From: Micrasema longulum
Lineage: Eukaryota; Arthropoda; Insecta; Trichoptera; Brachycentridae
Direction of reading: 5' to 3'
Assembly: GCA_022494885.1 (NCBI GenBank)
Contig: JAGVSM010003813.1
Span: forward strand, 49,707-113,706
Length of the DNA: 64,000 nucleotides
The position numbers were made by a program, and so were the translations under genes. Position 1 is the stretch's first letter. Each line of letters begins with the position of its first letter. Positions 21,480 to 32,889 of this stretch are shown here, piece after piece. The notes under the pieces are model-generated. The model was not told the origin of the DNA. It was given only the letters and a program-made list of their open reading frames with translations, and made no database searches.

Positions 21480-22319
21480 AAGTTATTTAAAATATATGTA
21501 TTACAAAAATATATATATATATATATATATATGTATAGGTACTAGGTTTAATAAAAAAATATGTAGAATATACAATTAATAATTTTAATCCGTAATGAGG
21601 AACGTCAGCTCTACGGAAAATTGGATACAATAAATGTTTTCTTGCGCGCGGTAAAAATTGTAGCATACATTGTACGGCAAAGTTTCCTGAAAACGTACAA
21701 AAAAAAACATTTTGATAAAAACGAACTATTCTGAACGACGTCACTGGTTCATATGAATCAACGAATGATGAGAGTTATGAAATATTTCCGGTTTGATTGC
21801 CGTGAATGGACCAACGAGCAGAACTGATCGAGAATAAGCGGAAGAGATCCTCTGACGTCACACGTGGAGTTATTTCAGAAATACAAAAATTTAAAAATCG
21901 TAGCGCTGACAATACGATTAATAAAAAAAATAAATATAAATTGCTTAGTTTAATAGTATATAATTAAATAAAAAATGTATAAATAACCACTGAACTTCCT
22001 CCTAGATTTTTATAATTAATCTGTCAATTTTCGGCCATTTTGGAAGCGTTTTTGGTTTTTGACAGACAAACTAGTAAACGCATTTCATGTGATCAACGAA
22101 TTTTCAAGATTATTGTATGGCTTAAAATTTCAAGACTTTGTGACAAAAAAACAGACGCATTGATATTCACCGTATTCACCGGATTTGGTCATTCTTCTTA
22201 CATACACAGTAAGGTGATCAGTATTACGTATCAGGTTCCAGTTCAGGAACCACCTCCAATTTCGTTTATTACTCATTTCATTTACAGTTCTTAATTTGTT
22301 TACTTTATTCATTTTATTC
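21480..22319. other. AT-rich DNA, short repeat only
   Basis: Holds a TA microsatellite (about 21507-21533) and the AAGGTGATCAGTATTACG repeat (22210-22255) shared with 19937. No gene recognised. Confidence 0.35.
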
Positions 22320-22712
22320 GTTTCATTGAAATAATTAAATGTATTATTATTTATTTTTTTAAATATACAAACAGTATGTACACAAATATTGCCAATATCT
22401 TAGTTTATTAGTGTAAGACACTTATGCACACACCAAAAAAATTGTTTACACTTAATACAATAAATTTTTGTACATTCTTCTAATTTTAAGTTTCTTTTAA
22501 TATAACCGATAGGAAAAAATGAACTTCTGTTCTCTCTACTGGAATATATATATATGTATGTACTATATGTAAGATTAGTTTTATATATTTTTATTTTCTT
22601 TTTCTTATTACTTCATTTACATTTTTTGTTACTTTTGTGTAAAATATGTCTGTTATTTTTATATAAATATATGTAAAAGCCTACAAGGCGTTTAAATAAA
22701 TAAATAAAAACA
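22320..22712 (+). mobile_element. LINE 3' UTR and tail
   Basis: A T-rich 3' UTR ends with GCCTACAAGGC (22679-22689) and then AAATAAATAAATAAA, the same palindrome-plus-tail layout as the other LINE ends here. No coding remains. Confidence 0.5.
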
Positions 22713-22759
22713 ATAATTGTAATTATGTTCAATATAATAAATGTAAAAGAAACGAAATG

Positions 22760-23190
22760 AAAAAATATGGATAAAATAATAAAGTCAAATATCAGCTTCT
22801 CTCAAAATTTCTATAATTTTTTACCTAAATTCAAATACATTGTCACAAAAAATATCAGCATCAGTAAATATATTGTTTTATTGGTCGCATATTCTAGGTA
22901 TTGTAGATTGTTTAAAATAGTTTGTCGACGCGTTTTCTGTGTAAAACCAACAATTTCGTCTTGTCTGTCTAAATGGCACACGGAATAGAAGTCTTTCAAG
23001 TAGGTTAGGAGAATCAATTCTATTATTTATTAATTTTAATAAAAATAACTGGTCTAACATTATTCTACGATTTTTAAGACAGTTTATTCCATGGTACTGC
23101 ATACTTTCAGCATGATTAGAGAAGTTAATGTTTAACCGGTAGTCGACCTGCTTAAAAAAATTGGCGGACCCTTTATAGTCTATCAATTTT
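22760..23190 (-). pseudogene. LINE C-terminal relic
   Basis: The minus frame 23186-22878 encodes GSANFFKQVDYRLNINF, then INCLKNRRIMLDQLFLLKLI and RVPFRQTRR, and ends near YFKQSTIPRIC. These are the family's C-terminal blocks. It is oriented tail-to-tail with the LINE end at 22320-22712. Confidence 0.65.
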
Positions 23191-23227
23191 ATATATTATA
23201 CGTTATGTATTAAGGATAAAATCAATA

Positions 23228-23420
23228 ATTCGCGTCCACCCTACTAGAAATCCAACCTAGGACCTTAAGCATGGTAAGCGAACGCGTTCACCACTACACT
23301 ACGAGGCTGAATTATGTCTACTCGATTTTTTTCAGGATTGAAGAGATTTTTTGAGAGCTGTTGAGTCGAAAACGATCGTCCATCCGGTTCAATTTCACAC
23401 CCAGGACTGTATCCGCCTGG
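23228..23420 (-). mobile_element. SINE family 2 copy, tRNA-like head and body
   Basis: The head on the minus strand (about 23310-23228) reads CTCGTAGTGTAGTGGTGAAC, then TTACCATGCTTAAGGTCCTA and GGTTGGATTTC (degenerate B box). The adjacent GAGTCGAAAACGATCGTCC is shared with other family 2 bodies, but here it lies in the opposite orientation, so two pieces may be juxtaposed. Confidence 0.5.
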
Positions 23421-23424
23421 ACAC

Positions 23425-24015
23425 AGAAGTGATACAAAAAAATATGATGAAAGCATGTCAACCTTGAAATTTCATCAGGAAATGTGTAATGATTGCACTT
23501 TGAGCGTTTGCAAAATACATTCATTTCAAGTCTGGGTCAAACCAGAGTGAGTTTTTTATTCCCAGAAAAGTAAGCCACACACGAGTTACGTAACGCGAGA
23601 CGGAGAAGAGATTAGTACTCGCATAATACGCTACTGATCGCAGACGAAAGTGACAACAAAAACCGAGGAATGTCTTTTTACATAACTCGCCTGATTCATC
23701 TTAGCGTGAAAATTATTTTGACACAGATTTTAAATCTACTTTACATCGTACCTGACATGCTATGCGATTTTATTAACGTATTCTAAATTACAATTCGAAA
23801 GATACTTAATCATTATATATCTGAACAAGGATAGATCTGAGAAAAAAATTTCTTGAGAGGTTATCCTAAAATCTTTTATTGTATTTTTATTAATAAAATC
23901 AAACATATTTTACATGAAAGAGATATTGAGTTGGTTCTCACAGCATCTTAAGAAATAATATAAACTTAACTTAATATAAAGTGAAAATTCAACTGCATAA
24001 ATATATTAACAAATT
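23425..24015. other. AT-rich DNA, nothing recognised
   Basis: No gene, tail or TIR is recognised. Confidence 0.35.
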
Positions 24016-24235
24016 ACAACAGTAGCTCAATCACAAATAACTATCGACGTGCTAATAAGCGTGATAACAATTTCTCACCATGGTTGTTTATCGTACTCGC
24101 GATCACAATGGAACATCCGTGAACACCTAATATTAAATGTCAAAATATTAACGTTTCGCGACGTATAATCCTGCTGCGCAATCACATATTTTAATTTCAC
24201 TGGTGTAAATATGGAAAATATTCCAAAACTGCCAT

Positions 24236-24705
24236 TTATATTTATTTATTTATTATTTATCATGCTATTTATTGCATTTAGTCGGCGTTCGGCAAGCTAA
24301 ATGGCATTGAATTTTTATTTTTATTTTTTATTTGGGAAAAAAACAACAGTTTTTATATGTATATTGTATAAAGAAAATAAGAAAACATATGAACAAAAAT
24401 TGTGAAAACAGTCGATAAAAATTTTCCACAGTGGTGTAAGATATCGATACGTACGATAGGTACATTATCGGTATCAAAATAAAAGCAATTAACAATTGTT
24501 AGGCACTTAAAAGTTGCAAATAAAATAAAAATACATATACTTATATACAGTTATAAAAATAAAGATAATACAAACAAGAAAAATTTTAATTTAAAGAATA
24601 AGAAAAGAAAAAAGTTATATAAAAATCATGTAAAAGGTACAAAAATATAATAATGATTACTGCCATCGTAAAACTAAACGGGTGTACTGTCTATAAGGAA
24701 TTTTC
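24236..24705 (-). mobile_element. LINE 3' UTR and tail inside the TIR unit
   Basis: Reading the minus strand, an A/T-rich 3' UTR runs to AATGCCATTTAGCTTGCCG and then an AAATAAATAAATA-type tail at 24236-24255. It resembles the 3' UTRs at 20.1-20.5 and 30.8-31.3 kb. No coding is left. Confidence 0.45.
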
Positions 24706-24719
24706 TATATTTTTTTCTT

Positions 24720-25090
24720 TAAAATAAATTTATTTATTTATTTAAATCTTAAAGTAGGGCACACATATCATACATATTGTTATGTGTGTTCTAATAATAA
24801 CATTGCAAATATATTTAATTTATAAATTGTTTATCACGTCTTGACCATTATTTTAAATTTTGATGTGTTTTTTTCATCATAAATATTTTTTTCCATTTCG
24901 TAATACTTTTTAATTGCTTTAAATAAAATTTAATTTTGTGACTGCCTTTTTCCTAAATGGATTTCATATTTATATTTTCACTTATTCGTATTAGATACTC
25001 CTTACTATTTTGCAAATGCAATATATTGTATTAGTTTTTATAGTATACTCTGATTTTTCGCAACTGTATTTATTTATGAGAAAAACAAAA
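24720..25090 (-). mobile_element. second LINE 3' tail in the TIR unit
   Basis: The minus strand ends in TTTAAATAAATAAATAAATT at about 24725-24745, preceded by inverted ACACACATA/TATGTGTG segments. Inferred from tail style only. Confidence 0.35.
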
Positions 25091-25236
25091 AACAAACCTA
25101 CAAGAGCGTTGACTTAGAAATCACACACGGGTTGACTTATGACTGCGATAACTAAAGCATGTTCTTTATTGTTCATTGTGATCGCTCAAATGCTTAGCAT
25201 GGTTTTAAGCACGTCGATATTTTTTTGTGATTGAGC

Positions 25237-25400
25237 TACAGGAGTTATAAAAAAACTTATTTGGGACCGTACATAAAAAGAAAATATTTTTGTGATATTA
25301 CATAATATCAGTTAATAAAATCTGAAACAGTGAAAAAACATTGTATAAGAAATATAAAACTTAGTATTATACACTATAAAACAAATAATAAAAAAACACT
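25237..25400 (+). repeat. repeat pair with 55745-55905
   Basis: AGGAGTTAT, TTTGGGACCGT and ACATAATATCA recur in the same order at 55.75 kb on the same strand, about 150 bases long. Unclassified. Confidence 0.6.
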
Positions 25401-25404
25401 AAAC

Positions 25405-26020
25405 TATCTTATGTGCAAAACTCGAGGGCCTACTGTATACATTTGATAAATAGACATAAATAAAAGAAAATAGGATCCGAAGTAGGACACAAGACACATG
25501 ATAATTTAAATCAATAAATGAACCCGATATAAACAAATAGAAATTGTAATATAATATCTCCAAACCTCCGTACGATTTGTTCTAAGTGAATAAAAAACGT
25601 TTCTTATTAGTAAATAATCAAACGATCGAGGCACTTTCTCGTCCGAATCAAAATGGATGTGATGTGATTGTAGGCTTATTTATAAAGAGAATGATATTCA
25701 AATGATCCGAATTATTTGTTTTAACGATTCCGAATGGCCCAAAGAAGAATGGTATGCTAATTCATTTGCCCCGGATAAGATATTTATGCCGCTGCGATCA
25801 TTTAACGAATGTTTAACTATAAAATCGGGTAATAAAGGCGCATATCGCTAGTGTCACTGGATATCTCGAAAACAATTTATTCAATGAGTATGCAGACTTT
25901 CAGTTTTGTTAAATATTTATATACATAATATATATATAGTTCGCCAGAAATGTACAAAGGCAATATAATATTCAAATTAAGCTTTTAGAACAGCCATAAT
26001 CAACCTTTCATTTTCTAGTC
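25405..26020. other. AT-rich DNA, nothing recognised
   Basis: No supported gene or repeat. Confidence 0.35.
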
Positions 26021-26025
26021 ACATA

Positions 26026-27345
26026 CAGTACATTGCGAATTAATGGAATAAAATTCGTTGATCTCATAAAATATTTTTTATTTAATAGGATGTATGTCCT
26101 CCATTTGCTTTGATAACAGTCTGAACACGTTTTGGCATGAAATCAATTAAACTTCGGCAATTTTCTTTTATTCTGTCATCTCGAAACCACATATAAATAA
26201 CATCTTCTATCATCTGTATCTTGGTGGTGCAGTCCAATTTTTGTATCCTAGATTTACAAATCGCCCACAAAATTTCTAAAGGGTTAAGATCAGGTGAATT
26301 TCCAGGCAGGTCTAAAAGAATTATCTTTTTATCATTGAAATACTGAAGCGCAAACTTCGATACGTGTCAAAGAGCTGAGTCCTGTTGAAATACCGCCCCA
26401 CCATTAGGACAACATTTACTCAGTTCTGTACTCAAGTGCTGCTTCAATAGAGCGTTATACTTTAGGCTATTCATCATTCCTTCTATTGGTATCAAAGATC
26501 CGGTCCCCATATACGAAAAGCAGCCCCAAAACATATTCTTCACGGAATATTTTACCGTTTGGTCAATATAAGCGAGAGTAAGTTTTTCATCCCCACTGTT
26601 TCTATTAAATTTTTTGCTAGATCCCTGCACGAGAAAGTGGGTTTCATCTGAAAACAGCACCTTCCTCCAGACTTCTATTATTTATTTGGTATATTTTCTA
26701 GCCTAAATGAGCCTTTGTTTTATCATACGAGCCGTCAGGAATCGTTTCTTCTGTGGTCGAATTGCTTTTCTTTCAGATTCAATAAATCTTCTTCGCACTG
26801 TTGAGTCATGTATCATCACCCCAGTGGCTGCCAAATTTCGTTGAAGTTTGTAACCTGTTTTTCTGGGGTTTTACTTACTATTTCTGATTAAAGATATTTC
26901 ATCTCGGACACTAGATTTCCAATTTCTTCCACATTTCCAAATTCTCTTTGCTACAACTGACCCTGTTTCTCTTTTCTGTTTAATAATCTTGCTGACTACT
27001 CCCTGACTTACCAAACATTAATAAGCAATCTCTTTTTATGTCATATATGTATGGTCACTTCAGGTTATAATCTTTTCCCTTTTCCTCGGTGTGATAACCA
27101 CGATTTAAACCAACTCAAAAACACTGTTTAATAGGGAAGCAATTTTCTAAAATTAGTTCTTTATTGAGAAAATGTAAAAAAAGACAACAGATAGTAGATT
27201 AACAAACACTAATATGAGCCCCCAAAAGATTAATGAACTGTAAGTTATAATTTTTGGCGCTAAACAACTGTCGTGACATATGAGTGTTGCTATACGTAAA
27301 AAAATACAAAAAATTACTCTTATTTCATTAATTTGCAGAATACTG
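26026..27345 (-). mobile_element. complete but dead Tc1-like transposon (DD34E)
   Basis: The ends CAGTACATTGCGAATTAATG (26026) and, inverted, CAGTATTCTGCAAATTAATG (27345) form TIRs, each bordered by TA. The 1320-bp length fits Tc1. The minus strand encodes a near full-length transposase: an HTH part (about 27030-26700, VSKIIKQKRETGSVV, then GYKLQRNLAATGV), LFSDETHFLVQGS (first Asp), MFWGCFSYMGTGSLIP, FQQDSA (second Asp), and SPDLNPLEILWA (third residue Glu). Thirty-four residues separate the second Asp from the Glu. Stops occur after FQQDSAL and in the N-terminal half, so the protein is broken. Confidence 0.88.
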
Positions 27346-27349
27346 TACA

Positions 27350-28195
27350 TATATGAGTACGTAGACGATAAAACACGTGAGTTCTCTTTTAGCGTTTTTG
27401 AAGCGTAACATGCAGAAATTATCGCAAAAAGCTATTTTATACGTGCATTAAATACCGAAGACCATATTCGTCGTAAAAATGCTTCATTAAGTACAAATAA
27501 AAATCTGAAGTCCACTCTGTTTTAATGCAAAAAAACGTCAGTATTTTCAGATACGCTATCATTAAAAGTTTATTATATATTGAAATTATCTCATTCGGTT
27601 CAAAAGTTACCATGTTTTGGAAATCGCAAAATCTTGTTTCCTGAACATCTCGTTAAATGTGACTCCAGTGATTTATCCTAAAGGATACAAATGGTATGTC
27701 GCGGGCCGTAACATTATACAGATGTGACGAGAAAAGAATTCGTACAGGAAAAAAACGTCATCAGCATCATTCCCTTCCGCATCTAATGGTGCATAGGGCA
27801 CTTCAATGGGATAAAGAAATTAAAAACCCGTTTGATATCAGATTAAGGCGCCGCTATTTGACAAACAAACAATTTTTTAAAACAAAAACACGATCATATT
27901 AATACTTATCGCTTATCAGCATATCAGCCAATACCAGCTCGAACATTCACAACAGCGTCTCTACATGTTTTTTTTTTGTCATATCTGTAAAATCAGTTCG
28001 CAGCGGGCAATGAATGTTGGCGTGTATCTAAAGATATTTAAAATGTAGAATGAAAAAAAATCACGTTCCTGATAATAAACGTATTTTAAGTCGCACGTAG
28101 AAGCTTGGCGGGCATCAGGTTGAGTATGTCTGTTTTAGAAAGAGCTCAAAAACTAATTAATTGAATTACCTACATAAAATGTATTAAATCAAGCA
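27350..28195. other. spacer with one short repeat
   Basis: Contains CATCAGCATCATTCCCTTCC with CTAATGGTGCATAGG (27757-27800), shared with 19849-19890. No gene is recognised. Confidence 0.4.
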
Positions 28196-28383
28196 CTAAC
28201 TTCGTGGTTATTCATTATATAATTAAAATGAAAAAAAAAACACCTTATTTATAACCATTGATAATTTATTTGATAACCGACCAGTTTCGGGACTACGCGT
28301 AATCTAACTTTGTGGTTATTCATTATATGATTTCTTTTTTTTTAAATCAATTGATTTTTCACCACATATTATTTATTAATTAC

Positions 28384-28426
28384 TAACCGGTTTCAGAGCT
28401 ACACGTGCTCCTTTATCGAGGTATTA
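28384..28426 (-). ncRNA. degenerate hammerhead-like motif
   Basis: The minus strand reads CTCGATAAAG, then GAGC...GCTC around ACGTGTA (stem II), then GAAACCGGTTA. Stem II and GAAACCGGT are kept; the CTGANGA core is altered. Confidence 0.3.
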
Positions 28427-28789
28427 TTGAGAATTGAATATAAATCCTGTTTTGTAATTTAACAATGTCTTAAGGAGTCCTATATTTCTATATTATATTC
28501 TATATTATACTATTGAGTATTTCTGTGAAGTAGTATTTTGTATTGGTGGAGTATAAATATTATAAAAAAATAATGACTTATAAAGTCTTCTCCTGTGTAA
28601 TTTTAGAATAAGTACAAATGATCTCATTTCAACCCCCATTATTTAACACTCCATACCTCCACGAACACAATATACTACTTGACATAAAGAATTGATTTAT
28701 TATCTCAATATGTATTTTAATTAAGACACTGTTCAAATATAAAGGTAGTAAAAAATGGCTTGTCGAAATTCGATCCCTCAGGCGAATGT

Positions 28790-29048
28790 GTGGTCAAACG
28801 ATGTATGTTAGGTGCACAAATGTCGAGATCCGTGAACTGTGTAAGGCTGAGACATGCATTATCGACAGAATCAAGAAAGGGGTGCTGCGTTGGTTTGGAC
28901 ATGGACAGCGAAAGAACGGCTAAAAGAATCTGCGATGCGAAAGTTGATGGATGCAGAAAACGAGGAAGACCGAGAATGGCATGGCACGATCAAGTCCATC
29001 AAATACTTAAAGGTAGACATGTCAAGATTCTTCACAAAATTTCTCAAA
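28790..29048 (+). pseudogene. RTE/CR1-like LINE C-terminal relic (family B)
   Basis: One frame reads CTNVEIRELCKAETCIIDRI, KKGVLRWFGHGQRKNG; after a shift it continues AKVDGCRKRGRPRMAWHDQ and VHQILKGRHVK. The same peptide and nucleotide run occurs at 45165-45330, and its distal part at 17826-18178 (inverted). This is the WFGH...GRPR C-terminal domain of an RTE/CR1-type element. At least one frameshift. Confidence 0.65.
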
Positions 29049-29050
29049 AA

Positions 29051-29090
29051 TAACTCGATAAAAAAGCACGTGTAGTTCCGAAACCGGTCG
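29051..29090 (+). ncRNA. degenerate hammerhead-like motif
   Basis: ACTCGATAAAAAAGCACGTG, then TAGTTCCGAAACCGGTCGG. It is the inverted partner of 28384-28426, with the GAAACCGGT block intact and a changed core. Confidence 0.3.
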
Positions 29091-29189
29091 GAAATTAAAT
29101 AAATAATAAGGGATTAACAACCAAGGTTTTTATATTTTGATAAAAATAAATATTGCAGTTTAAACACATTTAAGATTAACATTTTACGA

Positions 29190-29338
29190 ACACCTTGTAA
29201 AGAATCGAACCTACGACTTTAGAATGGAAGACGAGCGCGCCAAGTACTTTTCGATGAGGCGAACTTATCACGGCTCGGTTTCGTCATCCAAGATTGTTAC
29301 TTAAGAGCAACCATCGAGTCGAATATACTCGTCCATGG
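29190..29338 (-). mobile_element. SINE family 2 copy
   Basis: The minus strand of 29270-29195 reads CGCCTCATCGAAAAGTACTT, then CATTCTAAAGTCGTAGGTTC and GATTC: a B-box-like GGTTCGATTC with a tRNA-like spacing. The plus-strand segment 29290-29335 carries the family body (CGAGTCGAATATACTCGTCC). Confidence 0.5.
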
Positions 29339-29340
29339 TT

Positions 29341-30059
29341 CTGGGCCGCGATTATGAACGGCTATCTTCATCGGTATATACTGAGACGGTATAAACTAAT
29401 AACGATATTTATGTGTGTATATTTGTATGCAAATTCAAAGAATCTTCGTCGGTAACCGGTAATTGAACTTGTTTGGAAAAAAGTACACATATGATTTTTT
29501 TCATACATAAAACTTAATTTTACTTTGTAGATAAAATTGAAGATAAATGTTAACTTCCCATTGTAATCGGGGCCCTGGGCCGCGATTATGAACGGCTATC
29601 TTTATCGGTATATACTGAGACGGTACAAACTAATATCCATATTAACGAACGAAATTGTGTCATTTTGTATAAAAATTCAAAGTATCTTTGTCGGTAACTG
29701 GTAGTTAAACATGTTTAGAAAAAAAAAATTGTTATCATAATTTATTTTTTATTCAGAAAACTCAATTTTACTTTGTAGATAAAATTTAGGATTAATTTTA
29801 TCTTCCCATCATAATCGAGGCCCTGGGCTGCGATAACAAACACTATCTTCATCGGTACACATCGAGACAGTATAAAGATATTTATTTATTGATATTTATG
29901 TACTGAAGTGTGTTATTTTTATGCAAATCAAGACCTTTGTCGGTAACCTGTAATTAAACAAACATTGTATAATGACTATATTTATTATACAGAAAACTTA
30001 ATTTTAGTTTGTAGACGAAATTGAAGATAAATCTTAACTTCCCATTTTAATACGGACAC
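29341..30059 (+). repeat. three-copy tandem repeat, ~240-bp unit
   Basis: Unit starts fall at 29341, 29575 and 29823 (CTGGGCCGCGATTATGAACG or close). Each unit has CTATCTTCATCGGTA, GAGACGGTA, TCGGTAACCGGTAATT-like and TTTGTAGATAAAATTGAAGA blocks. Period 234 then 248. No coding. Two further units lie in opposite orientation at 56340-56825. Confidence 0.85.
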
Positions 30060-30064
30060 TAGTT

Positions 30065-30535
30065 CTATTCAACTGACAAAACTGCAGTCTTCATCTGTCT
30101 GGAAAGGGGAGAAACAAAAATATTATTCCGAAAAAAAATCTAGTATCGCTAGTGATATGTTTCATCCTAATGTTTTCTAATCATAACATCTAAATGTTAG
30201 TTTTAAAAGAATAAAAAAATGCTATAAACAATTAAGGTTGTTTTCTCTCCAAATGAAAGCGAATCTGCAAGCTATTATGATACGAAACAACATAATATAA
30301 TATAATGTTATCGTCGAATAATTTATTCAAGTTCTATATGGGCGATAGTTGATTGCGGATATAATTAACGACAAAATGTTGCGGTATCATATCTGAAAAT
30401 ACAGAACACCGTTTTCAATTTCTCCTTAAAATTTGGCATCGGAAAGGCGCGCGACACAAAACATACATTTTCACATAATAGCATACACAAGTTCTACCAG
30501 TTCAGTATGCAAAATATTCGACACCCATAACATTC
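30065..30535. other. AT-rich spacer
   Basis: No gene is recognised between the tandem array and the Penelope-like repeat. Confidence 0.35.
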
Positions 30536-30582
30536 AATATGTGTGTTATTTTTGGGTGATACCGTGTTTGTTGGATTTGTTC

Positions 30583-30618
30583 CGACGTTTCGACTACCAT
30601 GGCACGAGCCATCTTCAG
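30583..30618 (-). ncRNA. hammerhead ribozyme-like motif
   Basis: Minus strand: CTGAAGA core (30612-30618), stem II region GGCTCGTGCCATGGTAGTC, then GAAACGTC. GAAACGTC gives the tiny palindromic ACGT stem III and a GTC cleavage triplet. Stem I is weak (TTCT with GGAA). The full core is conserved. Confidence 0.5.
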
Positions 30619-30783
30619 AGAAAATAGTATGTTTGGCTACTAGTAATTTGTACCGTGTCGCAGTCGGCAGTAGGCACATTTCTATTAGTTTTTGTAGTAT
30701 CTAGTGCTGGGAACCATGTTGAGTTTAATTTCAGCACGTCGTCTTTGTTTATGTTATTTGGGTGTCTGTGTATTTCAATTTAT

Positions 30784-31335
30784 TTAATTTATTTATTTAT
30801 TTAAAATTACACTCGTTTAAATACAAGTGAACTTATTAAGGCTTTTTAGGCTGTGCCCGTGTCAAGCCATTATAAATAACAGTAAAAAATACAGAGTAAA
30901 ATCAATTATATTTCAATAAAATGACATGCGATGCAATATACTAACAATCCAGAAAAACGATGTATAAGTAATAAATAATAAAAGTCCAAAGAATACAATT
31001 TAAAAATAATAATCAGACATAAATATCAAAATATAAATTATACAAATTAAGCTTAATACATAATCAAATATACAAAATAATAGTATCATTGAAATCAACA
31101 AAATAATAGTAAAATATAGTAGTATTGAAAAAAAACAAAATGATAGAATCATTGAAATCAATAGAAAAATAATATATATAAAAACATAAATGAAATAATA
31201 ATTAAGATATGGTTGTAGTAAGAAATAGGAGTAGTTAATAATATGCCAATTAAGATTGAGTACTAAATTAAATAATACAAAAATACATTAAGAAAAAACA
31301 TAAAAATATCAAGTTATATAAAAAGCAAAGAAAAG
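30784..31335 (-). mobile_element. LINE 3' UTR and tail
   Basis: On the minus strand an A/T-rich 3' UTR runs to GGCACAGCCTAAAAAGCC (about 30844-30861) and then TAAATAAATAAATTAAATAA. The layout matches the LINE ends at 4.9 and 20.0 kb. No coding recognised. Confidence 0.5.
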
Positions 31336-31648
31336 TCTTTTATTTGACTCTTATAAGTGCACTGCAATTACTGAGTTTATGTAAAATTAAAAAAAAAAAA
31401 ATTATAGACACCAGACAATTTTTTTGCCTTCGAACCGAAAATTTTACATAAACCCAGCAACTATAGTGCACGAATAATAATAGAGGCAATTGAAATACAC
31501 AGACACCCAAATAACATAAACGAAGACGACGGGCTCAAATTTAACTCAACATGGTTCCCAGCACACTACAAAAACGAATAGAAATGTGCCTGTTGCCGAC
31601 TGCGACACGGTACAAATTACTTGTAATTGAACACTTTTTGATGATGAC

Positions 31649-31683
31649 TTGAAGATGGCTCCTACCATGGTAGCCGAAACGTC
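31649..31683 (+). ncRNA. hammerhead-like motif, one core change
   Basis: TTGAAGA in place of CTGAAGA, stem II GGCT/AGCC enclosing the palindrome ACCATGGT, then GAAACGTC. Inverted partner of 30583-30618. Confidence 0.4.
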
Positions 31684-31689
31684 GGATGC

Positions 31690-32205
31690 ATTGCCCCTTT
31701 TTCAGCTTTCAAAGACAACAGCTGGAGGCGCGATGCAGAGGCCTGGGTGAAAATCTATGCGACATCCCATCGGTGATGGTGTATCATACATGATCAATAT
31801 AGCGCAGGAAATTGGTAAAATAAACCAAAGTAGGGAACAAAATGCCGAATACTCCTCTAGTGGAACGGAAGGCCTGTTGACTACTGCCAACAGGCCGGCT
31901 TCTCCTGAAGAGTTTTAAGTGGTTTCCTCTCCACGTGAGCAAATGCTGAGAAGTTCCTGGTTAGCCCACATTAATATATCCCTCCTGATCCCAATAGTTT
32001 AGATCAATTTTAAGATATTTAATTGCAGAAAAATCCACTTTTTGAAATGTAAACCTTGTAGATTATAAGCAAGGTAAATAATAAAGCAACTCCCATATAA
32101 AATAAAAAAAAACATCGGAACAAATCCAACACACATGGTATCACCCAAAAAAGAAACATATTGATAACAGTGACCCTGAAAACCTTCGAACCTATTTACC
32201 ATTAA
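31690..32205. other. insert splitting the right Penelope-like arm
   Basis: The arm sequence that should follow GAAACGTCGG resumes only at about 32112 (CGGAACAAATCCAACACAC) and continues to 32200, matching 63693-63770. The intervening ~420 bases, somewhat GC-richer at 31700-31900, are unidentified. Confidence 0.45.
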
Positions 32206-32209
32206 ATTT

Positions 32210-32885
32210 ATCCATTTTCTTTGTATTTTGTTTTAAGAGTTATATATGAATGTGAAAAATAAGTTTTTTTTAAAAAAATATTTGTGAGTTTTTTAGCTGT
32301 AAAATTTTATAGCATTGTGATTTTAAAACTAGTCCGCCTGTGACTTCTCAAGTCCTTTTCGACGAGTTGTCCTGATTAGTGATACATCCCCAGTTACCCC
32401 GAAATATATAAATGTATGTATGTATGTATGTGTAATATGAAAACTAGTGGCATCGTTCAAAGTAGTTCACTTTTATCAAAATAATTTTTATTCTTTTTTC
32501 AAACATTTTCGAGAAACTTTGCGATACAATTAAATGCTCAAATTTGTACCGCGTGCAAGAAAAAAAAACTGATTTCCCGTTTCACTTAACTTCCTCATTA
32601 AGTCAGTTAGAGCGGACTGGGAATTAGATAAATAAATTAAGTAAACAAAGTTCTACAGTAAAATGATCATTTGATGCAGCTACCTTTTTATTTTTCACGT
32701 TAAAAAGTAAACTAAATACTTTTTTGTTTTTTTTTCTGTATCCGCGTGGAGTACAAAATACAGTATGATTTTCATTTACTTTGATTTATAAATTATTTCT
32801 GGTTTACATTTTTAACCATTAGATACATTATTATTGTATTTATTTGTAATATGTATGTATTTGTATGAATAAATGAATGAAAAAA
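32210..32885. other. AT-rich DNA, nothing recognised
   Basis: No gene or repeat end is recognised. A short GTATGTAT run lies at about 32412-32432. Confidence 0.35.
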
Positions 32886-32889
32886 AAAA

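Larger units (their letters stand above)
24022..25242. mobile_element. TIR-flanked composite unit
   Basis: GTAGCTCAATCACAAATAAC (24022 onward) with ATCGACGTGCT is inverted at about 25210-25242 (AGCACGTCGATA... GTGATTGAGCTAC). Further in, GATCACAATG-type blocks are also inverted. The ~1.2-kb interior holds LINE 3' tails. No transposase and no clear target-site duplication are visible. Confidence 0.5.
28201..29110. mobile_element. Penelope-like inverted terminal repeats around a LINE relic
   Basis: Left repeat about 28365-28427 and right repeat about 29050-29105 are inverted: both carry ACCGGTTTC-type, CTACACGTGC and TTATCGAG blocks. A partial tandem copy precedes the left repeat: GTGGTTATTCATTATAT occurs at about 28204 and again at 28313, each followed by a diverged CCGACCAGTTTCGGG or CCGGTTTCAGAGC block. 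The interior holds a family B LINE fragment. There is no RT or GIY-YIG here, so the Penelope assignment is by motif. Confidence 0.5.
30540..31690. mobile_element. Penelope-like inverted terminal repeats with LINE insert
   Basis: The left arm (about 30545-30783) and the right arm (31489 to about 31687) are inverted: both contain GTGTCTGTGTATTTCAATT or its complement, the AACATGGTTCCCAGCAC block, GCGACACGGTACAAATTACT and a hammerhead-like motif. The interior (30784-31488) holds a minus-strand LINE tail and a smaller inverted pair (31361-31393 with 31441-31475). The same terminal sequence forms a tight foldback at 63541-63737. No Penelope coding is left here. Confidence 0.6.

Noticed and set aside
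29341..30059. CRISPR-like array
   Set aside because: Units are ~240 bp, diverged throughout, without short identical repeats and unique spacers.
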